Below are positions 63,630 to 64,000 of a DNA stretch of 64,000 bases, one piece after another. The notes under the pieces are model-generated. The model worked only from the letters and a program-made list of their open reading frames with translations, was not told where the DNA came from and made no database searches. Made by a program: the position numbers and the translations under genes. The DNA lies in the NCBI RefSeq assembly GCF_023078355.1, contig NZ_CP095552.1, positions 2,170,001 to 2,234,000 of the forward strand, in the 5' to 3' direction. How positions within the stretch are numbered: position 1 is the first letter of the stretch; every line of letters starts with the position of its first letter. This stretch comes from Gordonia hongkongensis (lineage in GTDB: Bacteria; Actinomycetota; Actinomycetes; Mycobacteriales; Mycobacteriaceae).

Positions 63630-64000
63630 GTGACTGAACGCACTCTCGTACTCATCAAGCCGGACGGCGTCGAACGCAACCTCGTCGGCGACATCATCAG
63701 CCGTATCGAGCGCAAGGGCTTGACCCTGGTGGCTCTCGAACTCAAGACCGCGAGCGACGAGGTCGCTCGCGGGCACTACGCCGAGCACGAGGGCAAGCCG
63801 TTCCACCCCTCGCTGCTCGAGTTCATCACGTCCGGTCCGCTGGTCGCGGCCGTTCTCGAGGGGCCCCGCGCGGTGGCGGCGTTTCGCCAGATCGCCGGCG
63901 GTACCGACCCGGTCGAGAAGGCCGTGCCCGGAACGATCCGTGCCGACTTCGCGCTCGACACCCAGTACAACCTGGTCCACGGGTCCGATTCGCCCGAATC
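63630..64000 (+). CDS. ndk: Nucleoside diphosphate kinase, truncated by window edge
   Basis: The first ~123 residues of [23 protein letters not shown], then [17 protein letters not shown], and [11 protein letters not shown] with the phospho-histidine. The frame is open to the last base and normally ends ~12 residues later. It balances NTP pools by phosphate transfer. It starts with GTG at 63630. It is the final backbone gene here, as in the mycobacterial order. Confidence 0.95.
   Translation, partial: MTERTLVLIKPDGVERNLVGDIISRIERKGLTLVALELKTASDEVARGHYAEHEGKPFHPSLLEFITSGPLVAAVLEGPRAVAAFRQIAGGTDPVEKAVPGTIRADFALDTQYNLVHGSDSPE

Overview
The window is high-GC actinobacterial DNA of the Corynebacteriales/Mycobacteriales type, most like Gordonia or a close relative of Rhodococcus. 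This rests on frequent GTG starts, the ClpP1-ClpP2-ClpX block, a mycothiol-linked DsbA-like protein, a mycothiol-type arsenate reductase, a 13E12-family HNH protein, the giant NAD-dependent glutamate dehydrogenase and a GlbO globin. From memory, much of the gene order matches M. tuberculosis Rv2478c down to Rv2445c: ssb paralogue, ettA, gdh, thioesterase, hypothetical, aglA, glbO, HNH protein, DUF5130, pepN, DsbA-like, rpiB, nei2, tRNAs, tig, clpP1, clpP2, clpX, mobA, valS, folC, DUF4233, ndk. Lineage-specific inserts interrupt this backbone.

Layout. 1-8 kb: end of a HerA-like ATPase, an SDR oxidoreductase, a FadH-type dienoyl-CoA reductase, a PadR regulator divergent from a uracil/xanthine permease, a large hairpin, a DUF1023 hydrolase with a small helical partner, and tRNA-Arg. 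8-11.3 kb: a CopD-CtaG membrane fusion, a secreted chorismate mutase and a short SSB paralogue. 11.3-16.3 kb: a minus-strand operon joining a secreted GH26 hydrolase, a GAF-SpoIIE phosphatase, a cellulose-synthase-like glycosyltransferase, a STAS anti-anti-sigma protein and an RsbW-like kinase; the first four reading frames overlap at stop/start codons. 16.5-26.6 kb: EttA, NAD-GDH, a molybdopterin oxidoreductase, a thioesterase and a hypothetical protein.

26.7-32.5 kb: an arsenic-resistance island. It holds an IS481-type transposase, arsR, acr3, three arsC genes of two apparent redox types, cadI/arsI and a second arsR. The island is bounded by a 15-bp direct repeat and by inverted arrays of a 16-17-bp motif. 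Next to it lies a 13E12-family DUF222/HNH gene with a LexA-like box. 34-46 kb: alpha-glucosidase, globin, HNH protein, DUF5130, then a dicarboxylate transporter divergent from a CitA/CitB-type two-component system whose kinase carries a frameshift, then pepN and a tandem-TetR regulator. 46-52.5 kb: DsbA-like protein, M48 protease, RpiB, Nei2, cupin, LysB/cutinase-like hydrolase, L,D-transpeptidase. 52.5-64 kb: two tRNAs and the housekeeping run tig to ndk, the last gene cut by the window edge.

The best candidates for something new are the partner-switching/glycosyltransferase/GH26 operon, whose glycosyltransferase also has a helical insertion of about 150 residues, and the bounded arsenic island. 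The citA-like frameshift should be checked against reads first.
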